A stretch of DNA of 64,000 nucleotides from Chlamydomonas reinhardtii (lineage: Eukaryota; Chlorophyta; Chlorophyceae; Chlamydomonadales; Chlamydomonadaceae). This document shows, piece after piece, positions 10,642 through 21,267 of the stretch. The stretch's first letter is position 1. Each line of letters starts with the position of its first letter. Location of the stretch: assembly GCF_000002595.2 (NCBI RefSeq), contig NC_057013.1:6068054-6132053 (forward strand), read 5' to 3'. The notes under the pieces are model-generated. The model did not search any database. It was not told the origin of the DNA and worked only from the letters and a program-made list of their open reading frames with translations. A program made the position numbers and the translations under genes.

Positions 10642-12600
10642 TCATGTGCTTGCGTTGGCGCCAGGTGCGGCCCCAATGACGACGGCAGCAGGCGATGGCC
10701 TTGACAGGCCCTGTGGCTGCTGCACTTGCTGTGCCCGCTGCCCGTCTCGCCTCGCGACCTGACCCACAGGCGGCAGAGGGACGCCATGCTGCGCAGGCAC
10801 TGCTGGAGGCCCTGCAGGCCGCGGCAACAGCTGCTGAGCTGGACTCGACCGTTGATCGGCGCCCATCACCACATCGGTTGCCCTGCGCACTGCAGTAGCT
10901 GGCACCGCGGCTGGCGCTGGTGCTGCTGGTGCTACTGCTGCTGGTGCCGTCGTGGCAGCGGCCGGCCGTTCCTCCAGTGAACCTGACGAGGACAGCTGCC
11001 TGCTCAGGATCACCTGCGCCCAGCGGGAACGAGCAGGCTTCTGGCTTCATGCAACTGAAGGCGGGAACGCTTATTCAAGCCAGCGGTTCGAACCCAGCGC
11101 TGTGCCGCCGTAAGCAATTACCATGTGGGATGGCCCCAGTAGCGTTGCAGGCATGGCCTGTTGTCGGCCGAATTTGCGGCAGCATCCCACCGAAGCCCCC
11201 CCCCTGTCCAGGCCACGCCCCATGGCGGCAGCCCCACGCCCCCACCCCATCTCCTGCCTGCAGATAGGTGTGTTAGCCCCCAGCCCCCAACAACTGCCCC
11301 CCCCCCCCACACACACTTTCCCTCAGCAGCTGCAGGCGTGACCGCACTCCCCAGGGTTGTACATAAGCCCCCGCCATGCATCCTACTACCTTTGCACATA
11401 TGCCTCGTCGCTCACCTTCCAGCTCTTGCTGGCTGACAGCAAGGTGCGTGTGCATTCGAGCCGCCGCACCCACAGTGCCAGCGCAATCCCCACCAGCCCC
11501 GCCGCGAAGCCGGCAATTGCCATGCCAACAAGCTCGGTGGTGGTTACGGTGTCGATACGTCCAGAGGTGATCATGTGGGTGCTGTTGCTCTTGCCATTTC
11601 CGGTGGGCGGTGGTGGAGGTGGCGGCGGCACAAGACCCTGGTGGGAATGCAATGGGGGCCATTCAGGCACAGATGTGAAAGCAATCAAAGGCGCGTGCTT
11701 GCGGGGGCCGGGATACCGTGGTTCGGGTGTTTTGAGTCCGCACGCGGCGGCATGCACTCGCGTGGCACTAAGCATGCATGTGCACCGCATCCAAAACCCC
11801 TCCGCAGGTCTCGTCAGCTGATTGAATCAGATTGATTGCCGCATGCGGCACGTTTAATGCTGCCACGCATATGTGGTGATGCGCGCGGGGGATGACGGCG
11901 AGGGGCGGTCACGTAGGAATGAGATCGAGGCGTGTCATGCACGTGCATAGGGCCTCTCAACATTGACGGCCCCTGCCAGGCACCAACTAAACACCTTGTG
12001 CGGCCCAACCCCTATCGTGGTCGAGTGTGCCGCCATGACCGCCCCGTACCGCCCAGTCATCCTAACAGGCACTTCGTTGGGGAGCCGGGGCCGCGTACCG
12101 TTGCTCAAGCCGTGCACCCACCAGCCTCTGCTGCTGAGGATCAGCATCAGTCGGCGTCGCGCCGGAGACTTGCTGTTCAAAGCCGTTCACACCGGCCAGG
12201 CCGGGAAGTTGGGCGAGAGCTCGGCCACCGCGCAACCTCCGACGCACCCAGCTGCCTGCACACGGGCACAGTCCGGACAAACGTCCATGTAAAGCTGCCA
12301 TAGTGCCATGGACTCTGGCCTCTGAGGTAGAGACTCCCGCCACACGTGGCATGGTTGCCAAGTCTGCTAGATGCCAGTGTAGCTGCAAATGAAGGCTGCG
12401 ACCCACAATTTATTTGAGCACGCCACACAGTTCGCCGGACGTTGGAAGCGCGGCGTTTGTGGGCGTGGAAAGCCCTTCGACGGACACAATCAGCGCCGCG
12501 CACCTGGGACGCCGCGCGTCTCTCCTGAAGCACATGCTTGACCACAGCTGAGCAGCATAATCGACGCAGCCAACAGGACGAAAGCACGTCTTGCAGGCAT
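10642..12600 (-). CDS. Signal-peptide, single-pass membrane protein with Pro stalk (partly resolved)
   Basis: Three exons are well supported. Exon 1, 12600-12504, starts with a signal peptide (MPARRAFVLLAASIMLLSCG, then QACA) and ends in phase 1 at a GTGCGC donor. An exon at 11637-11416 encodes PPPPPPPP, an N-glycosylation-like NST, and a transmembrane segment with small residues (VGMAIAGFAAGLVGIALALW) followed by RR. The last exon, 11013-10642, encodes a Pro/Ala-rich cytoplasmic tail. A likely second exon at 12382-12248 fits phase 1 on both sides and carries CGGSLYLRGQ and VPVCRQL. At least one further exon between 11.64 and 12.25 kb is not settled. The topology suggests a type I surface protein with a rigid Pro stalk. 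No ligand-binding domain was recognised, so no function is proposed. Confidence 0.55.
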
Positions 12601-14061
12601 CCGCTTTGTTCAGTGGCCCAGCGACAATGGTGGGATGTCGGCACAACTGACTTGCATCAACACAAACAACAACAGGGACCACATGAACCCATTTCGGCAA
12701 GCGTTTTTAAGGACATTACAGCGCCAGCAAAGGGAGTTTTAGAAAACGTTCATAATGGCCTCCCGGCCCGCGGTTAATTGATTGCCCAGCGTCTCTAGGC
12801 CGAGGGCCACGCTGCTCACAATAGGAAGCACACTGCAGTATCGTATGCTGCTTGGCAATCTACGGTGTGCGAAAGGCCTACTTCGCAACCGTTTGGGCAG
12901 GCAAGTGCCAAATGCCATTCCGACGCCCCCTTGCCAGGCTCCTGTTGTGACAAACCCCATCTAAACGTTATTGAATACAAGAAATAATACGCGCAGTCTC
13001 AGAACGCGTTCAAATGGGGAAGTTGGCGCAGGGCTCCATCCCGGCACCCGATGCGGTCTTCCTGTTGCAAACTCGGCATACAGGATGTATACATAGTAGT
13101 AACACCACATCAAGAAACAAGTTTTCAAGGGGCATCCCCTTATCAAGCCAGAAGGTCTTGCTGAGCTAGGGCGCATTTCTTCCCATAGACATTCTTACAC
13201 ATCCTTGATTGCGTGACTTCGAGTAGTACATTGCGTTGAACCTGCCAAGGTATACGTAGAAAGCAACTGGGTGGGCACCACAGCAGATCTTTGGCATTAT
13301 TTTGTGTGCTTGGTTCGATAAGGGCAGGGTTGTGAGCCGGAAGGATGGCGTCGTCAGCAACACAAAGCTGCATAAGTCTGGCACCGAGAGCGCCTCTGCA
13401 GATTGCGCCTCAGGCGAGACGCGGTGTTGCAGGGGGGGGGGCGGAAACCCAGAACGACCTGTGAAGCAGGCCTAGTCGACATGTAGGCCTGCGGACCTTG
13501 CTGTGGGCTCGGCATCATTTCCTTGGGGATCAGAGGCGCCTGATAGGGTTTATGCACAGCACGCCGCGGGACGTTCTGGGTGTTGCGCTGGCGCAGGGGT
13601 CTCTACTTCCCGCAACGGTTCCCACGCGCCAACCGCTGCCCCCCCGGCGGCTGTCGTGTAGGTCGTGATTGGCACCGTGGACGTCGCCGCGATTGGGTGA
13701 GTACTGCATGCCGGCATGCCGGCAGGCGGGCGGGCAGGCGGGCGGGAAGTTTAGGGGTGCAAGGGGGTAGCGCGTAGCGTGCCTCTCCTGCCCCCTCGAC
13801 GCCGACACACTCCTGAAACGGAGCTGGTGGCTGGCTGTGCCTGACCGCGGCTCCGCACCCACATCCTAGCCGCGTCACCTTGAGCCTGTGCCTACTGAGT
13901 CTGTGACTCCATGAGTTTGTGCACCTGAGCCTGAGCCCCACGGGCCCCACGGGCCGCAGTCTTGCGCTGCACGCATCCGCACGACCTTCCAACAACCCCC
14001 GATCGTCAGAACCGCAACCCGCCACAACAATAACAGGGCGCGCGTGCTTCTATCGCTACAG
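12601..14061. other. Divergent intergenic region with unresolved 5' exons of the next gene
   Basis: The flanking genes point away from each other, so promoters of both should lie here. On the plus strand a short stretch at about 13662-13700 could be an early exon of the next gene: it follows GTAG, translates as VVIGTVDVAAI and ends at a strong GTGAGT donor. Its phase does not match the next exon, so another exon or a different boundary would be needed. A window at 13552 onward (MHSTPRDVLGVALAQG) also looks protein-like. Confidence 0.4.
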
Positions 14062-15275
14062 CCCCCCTCCGGCTGGACCGTGAGCGAGACGGGCGTGGAT
14101 TTGGTGGGACTGCTGCAGCCTGGGGACGCGTCAGGACTCCGGCCTGTGCTGACGGCGGCGGCAGTGGCAGCAGCATCCACAGGGGCGGCGGCTGAGCAGC
14201 AGCCCAGCAGCAGTGGAAGCGGAGGAGATGGCGCCGCGCCGCTGCTGGTAGTGCGCAACATGGTGCCGCCGGGCAGCGCCACGCCAGCGGTGCGTGCACG
14301 TGCGTCCGGGGGCCATAGCAGCCAGGAGGCGTGGGTCTCGGGGTGAGGGACGCGTTCATGCGGGATGCCGTAGGGACCGCGGGCGCCGCAGGATGCTTGC
14401 TCACACAAGCAACAGGGACGGGGAAGGGGGCGAGGCGGGCGGGCGTTGGTGATGATGCATGCTGGCGGGAGCGACTGAAGTGAGTGAAGCCTAACTAGTC
14501 ATGCCTGGACCCCGGCCGCCCGCGCTGCTGTGTCGTTCCGAAGGTGTCGCTGGTCGTGCTGAACGCCGCCCTGCCGGAGGGCGACCAGGCAGAGGTGGCG
14601 GCGGCACTCGTGGACCTCATCACGTTAGGCGGCAGTAGCAGCGGCAGCAGCAGCGGCAGTAGCACGGCGCCCAACGTTGTGGTGGCGGCGGCGATGCTTT
14701 TGCAGCAGCTGTCCAAGCCCGCTCCGCTGTACCAGCACCTGCTCAACGGCGCCAAGCCGCTTGGCGGCGCCGCGGCAGCGGCAGCGCACCCGCTGCCCAC
14801 CGCTGATGCCGGTGCTACTGCGGGAGTGGCTGCGGTGGCTACAGCCGGGGGGCTGCGGGTGCGGGACGGGCAGCTGGCGGCGCTGCTGCATGTGCTGGCG
14901 GTGGGCGGCGAGGCGGCGGCGTGCCTGGTCGTGCCGGGTACGTGCCGTCGTAGCGGCTAGGCGCAAGCGGGATCCATGGCCAAGGGGCATGCAACTGTCC
15001 TACGACTCGGGGAGGGCCCATCCATCGAGCGCGAAGATCCCTGCGAGCTTACCCCTTTCCCACCCCCCGGCGTGTCCACTACCGTAGGCACCAAGCCGGC
15101 CGCCTCCTCACCCCTGGACCTGCCGGATGCCGTGTCAGCCTGCGACACGCTGGGGGCGGCGCTGGCAGCCGCCACAGGTCTGTCGTACTCGCCTGGGGCG
15201 TGCCGTGCTGTGACCGCCTCGTACAAGTGGTTCGTGCCGGAGCGTACGGCAGGCAGTGACGTGATGTACACGTGA
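14062..15275 (+). CDS. Unrecognised intracellular protein, 3' exons only
   Basis: Three exons join in frame: 14062-14289 (enters phase 0), 14544-14937 and 15088-15275, ending at TGA. All junctions are GT-AG, with a GTGCGT and a GTACGT donor. The product has WTVSETGVDLVGLLQPGD, a Ser/Gly-rich linker, LLVVRNMVPPGS, VSLVVLNAALPEGDQAEV, LLQQLSKPAPLYQHLLNG and, near the end, SYKWFVPER. It has no signal peptide or transmembrane segment in the visible part. The alternation of hydrophobic strands and helices suggests a globular alpha/beta protein interrupted by Ala/Gly/Ser-rich loops. I do not recognise the family. The 5' end lies somewhere in 13.5-14.0 kb and is not solved. Confidence 0.65.
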
Positions 15276-16354
15276 GGGCCGGGGCTGGGGAGGGGGGGTA
15301 GTTTCTTCCAATCCCAAGTAAACCAAGACCAAGCAGCAGCCCGCAGAGTATGAAGGAGGTTCGGCCCTTTGGGGTGGGCACTCATGTGGGGGCTGTGGGG
15401 AGGTGTGGGAGCTGTGGGGTCTGCGGGTATGGAGCGGTTTGCGGTGTGTTGGCGCGGTGCGGGGCGGAGGGGGGAAGGGAAGCGCGGCGCACAGGGTGCT
15501 GTGGGCTGCCCTGTGGTGGCGCAGCGCTCGTGCACGGCCGGGTTTGGGCTGGCGCTTGACTGCCTCAGGCATCATGATGCTACTGGTACATCACATGGGC
15601 GATGGTACATGCGGCAGCAGTGCCAGCCGGTACCGGGGAGGGGGGGGGAGGGCAGATGCTGCCACGGGGGCCTTGATGCGCCTGACAGGTGAGTCAACCG
15701 TGTGTGAGAGCCACGGGCTGGGCGGCCTCTGCAGTCTTTGTAACTACGCGCTATGAAATGCTGTATCCTTTTTACAGCAAGCTAATCAGGGCGCGGTGAC
15801 AGTTACGCGCTGCAAGAAAAGTCGCGAGCAGGACGTACGCGCGCTGCTGACTTTATCCAGGCTGTGGCTTCCTGGCTGTCCCTAGGGCTGTATTTGATGG
15901 TTATTGTTTATTGTTATCAGCTCTTAGCTATGCTGAGTTGGATCTGCGAAGTCCACTGCTCACGTTGGTTGGTAACCGGGATGATACCCAAGTAGTGTTA
16001 GGATGGGCGCCTAAGCCGCGCATTTGAGTAGTTCGCGCCACGCGCCTGTAGAGTGTGCATTAATGCTGAAAACTCAAGGTATCACCTAGTATCGATTTGG
16101 GGCCTCCGCTGCGCGAGAGCATTCTCATCACCTAGATACCCGCGAACATCAGGCGGGTCTTGGTAATAATTCCAAGCGACGCCGGCCGAGCGGAGTTTGC
16201 TTCTTTCTGAATCAGCTTTGTTACTCACTTGCATTAACATGTGTGTTCGCCACATTCCCGATGTCTCGCACGAGTAGCGAGACTATTGAGTGACTTTCAG
16301 CTCGCTCGGAACCCACTTTGGTGGCTCCTGCGCCTTATTCCCCACACCAATAGT
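15276..16354. other. 3' flank of the preceding gene and 5' flank of kinase 1
   Basis: There is no gene here. The first part is G-rich, with runs such as GGGGAGGGGGGG. The second part is less GC-rich and probably includes the promoter and 5' UTR of the kinase gene starting at 16355. Confidence 0.6.
15739..15743 (+). terminator. Candidate TGTAA poly(A) signal
   Basis: TGTAA lies 464 bases past the stop at 15275. Position and consensus are the only support. Confidence 0.4.
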
Positions 16355-19300
16355 ATGGTGTCGGCCAAAGCAACACCTGGCAGCTGTAGTAGCCCTTGCG
16401 AGCAGCCCAGCAGTCCGCACGGTCCATGCACGGCAGGACTCCCCAATGGCGGCCAGCAGCCGTCGCCATCCACACTGCGAGGGAAGCTAAAAGAGCTCCT
16501 GAAGCGTCTTAAGCCTACTCGCTCATCGGGGAGCATGCTCACTCGCTTTGAAAGCGCACCCAGCGAAGCCGTCACCCGGACATGCACCCGGTGCGAGACC
16601 GGCGAGAGCGCTTCCTCAAACGTAACGGACTACCGTCACGGAGACTCATCGGACATCGCTGGTGGTTCTGACAGGTAACTAGCGGCTGGTTTGGCTGGAG
16701 TGAAATCCGGAACCAGTTACCCCAGGGTTACGCGCATGCCTGACTGCCGCCGGCTTTGGTGCGTGTGCGTGCCGTTACCCAGCCCTACCTCTGGCACCTC
16801 GCCTGTGACGGATTGCCCCCCCCCCACACACACACACACACCCTTACTCCCGTTGACGCCGTGCCTGGGACGCTGACACTACTCCTTGCATGCCCTCGCC
16901 CTCGTCTACATGTAATCCATGTAACCCCTCGCACTGCATTTCCGCGTCGGGCGGCGATCCCTTGACTATATATTGGAACCTAATTCTTTGGGCTCGGGCA
17001 AATAACTCCTGCCGTCCACACCACCTGTTTCCCACATACAGCGGCTACTCGCCCCGGAGCTCGGCGGCCTTCGGGTCCAACGGCGGCGCCAGCGGCGGTA
17101 GCGGCGTCAGCGGCGGCTCCCCACCCCTGGGCTCCTCCCCGCCCTACATCATGACTTTAAACAGCAACAGCAGCCGCCCCTACCTGCGCAAAAACAGCAG
17201 CCGCTTCGGCGCCGCGGCCACTGCCGCCGCCGCAGGCGGCGCCAGCCCCACGGGCACTTCCAAAAAGGTCTACCCCGTGGATCTGCCCTCGCCCGTGGCC
17301 CCTCCCGCCGTAATAAACAACGGCAACCACAGCCCCTTTGAGCACCCAGCCGATGTGGGTCGCTTCCTGCGCGCCTCGCTCTTCACTCGGCGCTCCAACT
17401 CCAGTCCACAGAACGAAATGGCGGCAATGCGCCCCGCAGAGATCATCAAGGCGGCGCCGGCGGTGCCGGGCGTGGCAGCGGGTGCGGCGGCGGCGGCCGG
17501 GGCGGCGGCGGCCTCGCAGCAGCAGCCGCGCGGCAGCAGCGGCGCAATTATGGCTCTGGAGAACATGGAGTCGCCGGTGTTCCCAATGGGCGGCGGCCTG
17601 CCCTCGCCTGCAGGCATGGGCCACGGCGGCCACCACGCGCTGCTCAGTTGCCTGTCCGGTGAGTTGCAGAAGGGTTGCCGGCCATGTATGGGGGCGGAGG
17701 AGCGAGCGAGGGGCTTGTCCGCTTTGGAGCGAGGAGAGTGCGTGGCCAGAGGCGTGTGCCGGGGAGGTTTGGAGGTCTGACCCGCACGGGGCCATGGGTG
17801 ACCTGCTTCATTGCCTGCTGAGTGTCCGTTTGATGCGCCCGCGCTTATTGCGTGTTCTGAGTTACTGCCGCCGACGGTCTCGCGCTGCAGGTGACTTCTT
17901 TGCAGCGATGCCGGCGTCCGCAGCGGCCTCGCCGGCGGCGGCGGTGGCGGCGTCGCCGCCGCTGCCGCCCTCCGCCCCGGTCTACCTGAGGACGGCGGCT
18001 TCAGCGACGACATTGCTGTCGTCTGCATCTGTGTCGGCAGGTCTGCCGCGCCTGAACAAGGATGACTCCCACAGTAGCGGCACCTTGCTGATGCCGCACC
18101 CGCCGCCGGCGCCGGCGCCGCAGCAGCTGCAGCAGCAGCGCACGCTGCGTGGCGGGCGGCTGGGGAGCGGCACGGTCGAGGAGAGCGCGATGGCACTCGC
18201 AGCGTCGGCGTCGGCGTCCGTCGGTGGCAGGCCGCAGCCCGGCAGCGGCATTGACATTGACGGCGGCTCGCCGCCGGGGACCCTAGCCGGCGGCAGCGGG
18301 CCTGTGGCCCTAAATGCCGCCTGGTCTCGCCGCGGCAGCGCGCCCGAGGCCCTCCTTGAGAACTACCTCGCCTTGGCGCCCCCGCTGCACGCGCCGCCGC
18401 CAGCGATCAAGGCGCCGCAGCCGCCGGCACCGCTGCATGTGCCGCCGCCGGCCGTGCGCACCGTCGCGCCGCCGCCGTCCTCATGTCGGTCACTGATGCC
18501 CGCTGGCGGTCTGGAGGTCGTGACGCCGGGCTCCACGCCGCGCCTGGTGCCGGTGCTGCCCAGAGAGCAGCTGCTCCCGCCGGCGGCAGGCTCTGCCGAC
18601 ATCAACGGCGCCGCTGCGCCGCCTGCCGCCGCCGCGGCGTCTGGCGCCGCCGCCACCCCCGTCGCCAAGCTGTCGCTGCCGCAGCTGCTGCGGTCGGCTA
18701 GCACGGCCAACGCCCAGCTCGCCAACCCCTACATCAACCCGGTGGCCTGCGCACAGAGTGCCTCGCGCCAGAATGCCTACCGGCCGCCAGAGGCTGCCAA
18801 GCTGTCCGCCGTCGTCGCCGCCGCCCCAGCAGCGGCCGCCGCCGCCAAGGCGCGCCCACAACCGCCGCCTGCCGCCGCCGCCGCCGAGGCCAACCGCCAA
18901 CAGGCAGTGCTGCAGGCACCTGCGGCTGCTGCCGCTCGCGACGCTCCCAAGCCCCAGCCCAAGGCCTCCGCCACAGTGGAGCCTGTTGCGGCCGCTGCTG
19001 CCCCTGTGGATGCGGGTGCGGAGGCGGATGGCGAGGAGGCGGCTGCTGGCGTTGCGCCGCCGTCGCTGCTGCTGTGCGTGAGCCCGGCTCTACCCAAGGC
19101 AATGGACCGAGAGGACTGGAGCCTGGAAGACTACACGGTAGTCAAGTGAGTGAAGGGTTGCCTCTCCTATGTATCTGTGAATTGTTTCCGGTTTACACTT
19201 ACGGTATACCGGGGGCAGCTAGGGCGGCATGGTGAAGGCTGTACGTAGAGGACGCGAGCTCAAGTTGCGTTCCTGCATGCATTTGGAGTAGTACCGTTGA

Positions 19301-21084
19301 GCGTCGCTGCCACGTTAGTTTGGGTATTTACGGTTTTGGTCATCGGGCCCCGCCCTGGCCCGCCCACTCAATCGCAGGCGGCTGTACAAGGGCTCGAGCG
19401 CCGCGGTGTACCGGGTGAGTGGCAACTGCTGGCAAACGCCGCCCACCTGCCCGGCTGCTTGCTGCCTTCAGCTTCACCCATGATACACCATCTGCCTCCC
19501 TACCTGACACGCGCTCCCGCCATGGCCATAATCTGCAGGCCACCTGCAACCGCTCAGGCATGCCGGTCGCGCTCAAGGTCTATTTCCTGTCCCGGTAAGG
19601 CAAACTACCAAACTGCCCCCACTGCAGCAGCACCGCTCCCATCTCTGGCTGTGGCCCGCAGTCCACCACGCCCACGACCCATGCCCACCGTAACGCGCTG
19701 CTGCCTGTTCCGGCGCGTCCTCGTTTTCCTACCAGCAGGGCTAAATCTTGAAAACGCCCTTAACTTACAGGCTGCCCGACGCGATCAAGCACATGGTGGT
19801 CCGCGAGCTGGAGATCCACAGCAGTGCAATCCACCCCAACATCATCCAGCTGTACGCTGCGTTTGAGGTGCGCGATTACTTCCCCGAGGGCGCGTTCACA
19901 TGTTGCTGTGTTCAACAATGACAATGACAGCTCTGATCCGTCTGCAACTGATCCGTTCCTTTTTGTTGCACAGACGGAGAAGCATGTGGTTCTGGTCATG
20001 GAATACGCAAGTCGTGGTGACCTGTACGGCATCCAGCGCGCCACCGCCGAGCACCCCTTTGGCCGCCGCCAGGATGAGGGCCGGGTGGTCAGTGTGGTGC
20101 TGCGGCCGCTGCTGGCGGCGCTGGCGTTCCTGCACTCGCGCGGCATCTGCCACCGTGACATCAAACCCGAGAACGTGCTGTTCACCTCCAATTGGCAGCT
20201 GAAGCTGGCGGACTTTGGCGTGTCCATCGACCTGGCTCGCGAGCGCGCCGTGACACGCGCCGGCACGGCCTGCTACATGGTAGGCGCGGCGGGGCGCACT
20301 CGTTCCTATCTACCGAGCACACAGTTGTGCATCCCAAGCCACGCCGCGCCACACTCCTGCCGTGCTCATAACGCAATGTTTTCTTCTTACCTCACGCCCT
20401 TTCCCTCAACCATCATAAAGCCACTCCTTGCTTCGCTTCCCGCCCGCAGGCCCCCGAGGTTGTCCGCTGCCCTCTGAAGCACCGGCCCGAGGACAACAAG
20501 AACGACCCGCGCCTGGCCTACGGCACCGCCTGCGACATCTGGGCGGTGGGCGTGCTGGCCTACGAGCTGCTGGTGGGCTTCACGCCGCTGTCGGCTGCAC
20601 ATGGTGGCGGCGGCGCGACGTCGGAGGCGGAAGCCAAGGGCCCGGGCGGCACCACGCTGATGTTCCCGGGGACCACGTCGGCCGCCGCTCGCACCTTTGT
20701 GAGCTGGTGCCTCGCAGACCACCCCGAGGACCGCCCCACTGCCTTCCAACTGGTGAGCCCTCCACGGTTTCTACTGTAGGGCTGAAGGAAGGACGGCGCT
20801 GCCGATCAAGTTAGCCGCACTGGAGGTAGTTAGGTGCATGCTGCTGCTCTGCAGCCATGCACCGTACGCCGTCGTTCCCTCTTTTTGCTGCCTGACCCCC
20901 CCCCTGCGTGCTCCCGCCCCTTCATCCCAACGCACAGCTGCACCACGAGTGGCTGTACCCGGCCGGCGCCTCGGCTGCGGTGGCGGCGGCAATGAGCAGC
21001 TCGGGCGTCGTCACAACCGCGCAAATGGTGGCGGCGGCGGTACAGGCGGAAGCGCGCATCTGCTGCAGCGCCGGGCACAGCTAG
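16355..21084 (+). CDS. Ser/Thr protein kinase 1 with long disordered N-terminus (1,045 aa, 9 exons)
   Basis: Exons are 16355-16674, 17042-17658, 17891-19145, 19378-19414, 19539-19594, 19771-19867, 19974-20279, 20450-20752 and 20938-21084, giving 1,046 codons with the stop. Residues 1 to about 720 are low-complexity Ala/Pro/Ser/Gln sequence. A short conserved linker (DREDWSLEDYTVVK) leads into the kinase domain. Its nucleotide loop is degenerate (YKGSSAAVYR), the ATP-anchoring lysine is in VALKVYF (about K756), the catalytic loop is HRDIKPEN (about D856), DFG follows at about 874, and the activation segment ends TRAGTACYMAPE. All catalytic residues are present, so it should be active. The 37-, 56-, 97- and 306-base kinase exons match kinase 2 exactly in length. 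The subfamily is uncertain: the catalytic core resembles the ULK/Aurora/CaMK-like plant and algal kinases. Confidence 0.9.
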
Positions 21085-21262
21085 TCAGGAGGAGGAAGGA
21101 AGATGAAGAGGCACTGTATGTGAGGCGGCACGCCAGCAGCAGGAGGCTGCTGGGGTCCGGCCTGCGGAGCAGGGTGCGGGCGCACGCAATGTGGCAGCGG
21201 CTGCGGACGGTGCGTGGTCCCACATTGCTGTGACCGATGTGGGGCCTCACCAGTATCGCGTG

Positions 21263-21267
21263 TGTAA
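21263..21267 (+). terminator. Candidate TGTAA poly(A) signal of kinase 1
   Basis: TGTAA lies 179 bases past the stop of kinase 1, a normal 3' UTR length. Confidence 0.45.

Noticed and set aside
11080-11115. Possible tRNA T-arm (GGTTCGAACCC)
   Set aside because: The GGTTCGAACC word is itself a palindrome. On neither strand do a 5-bp T stem and a 7-bp acceptor stem form at the right distances.
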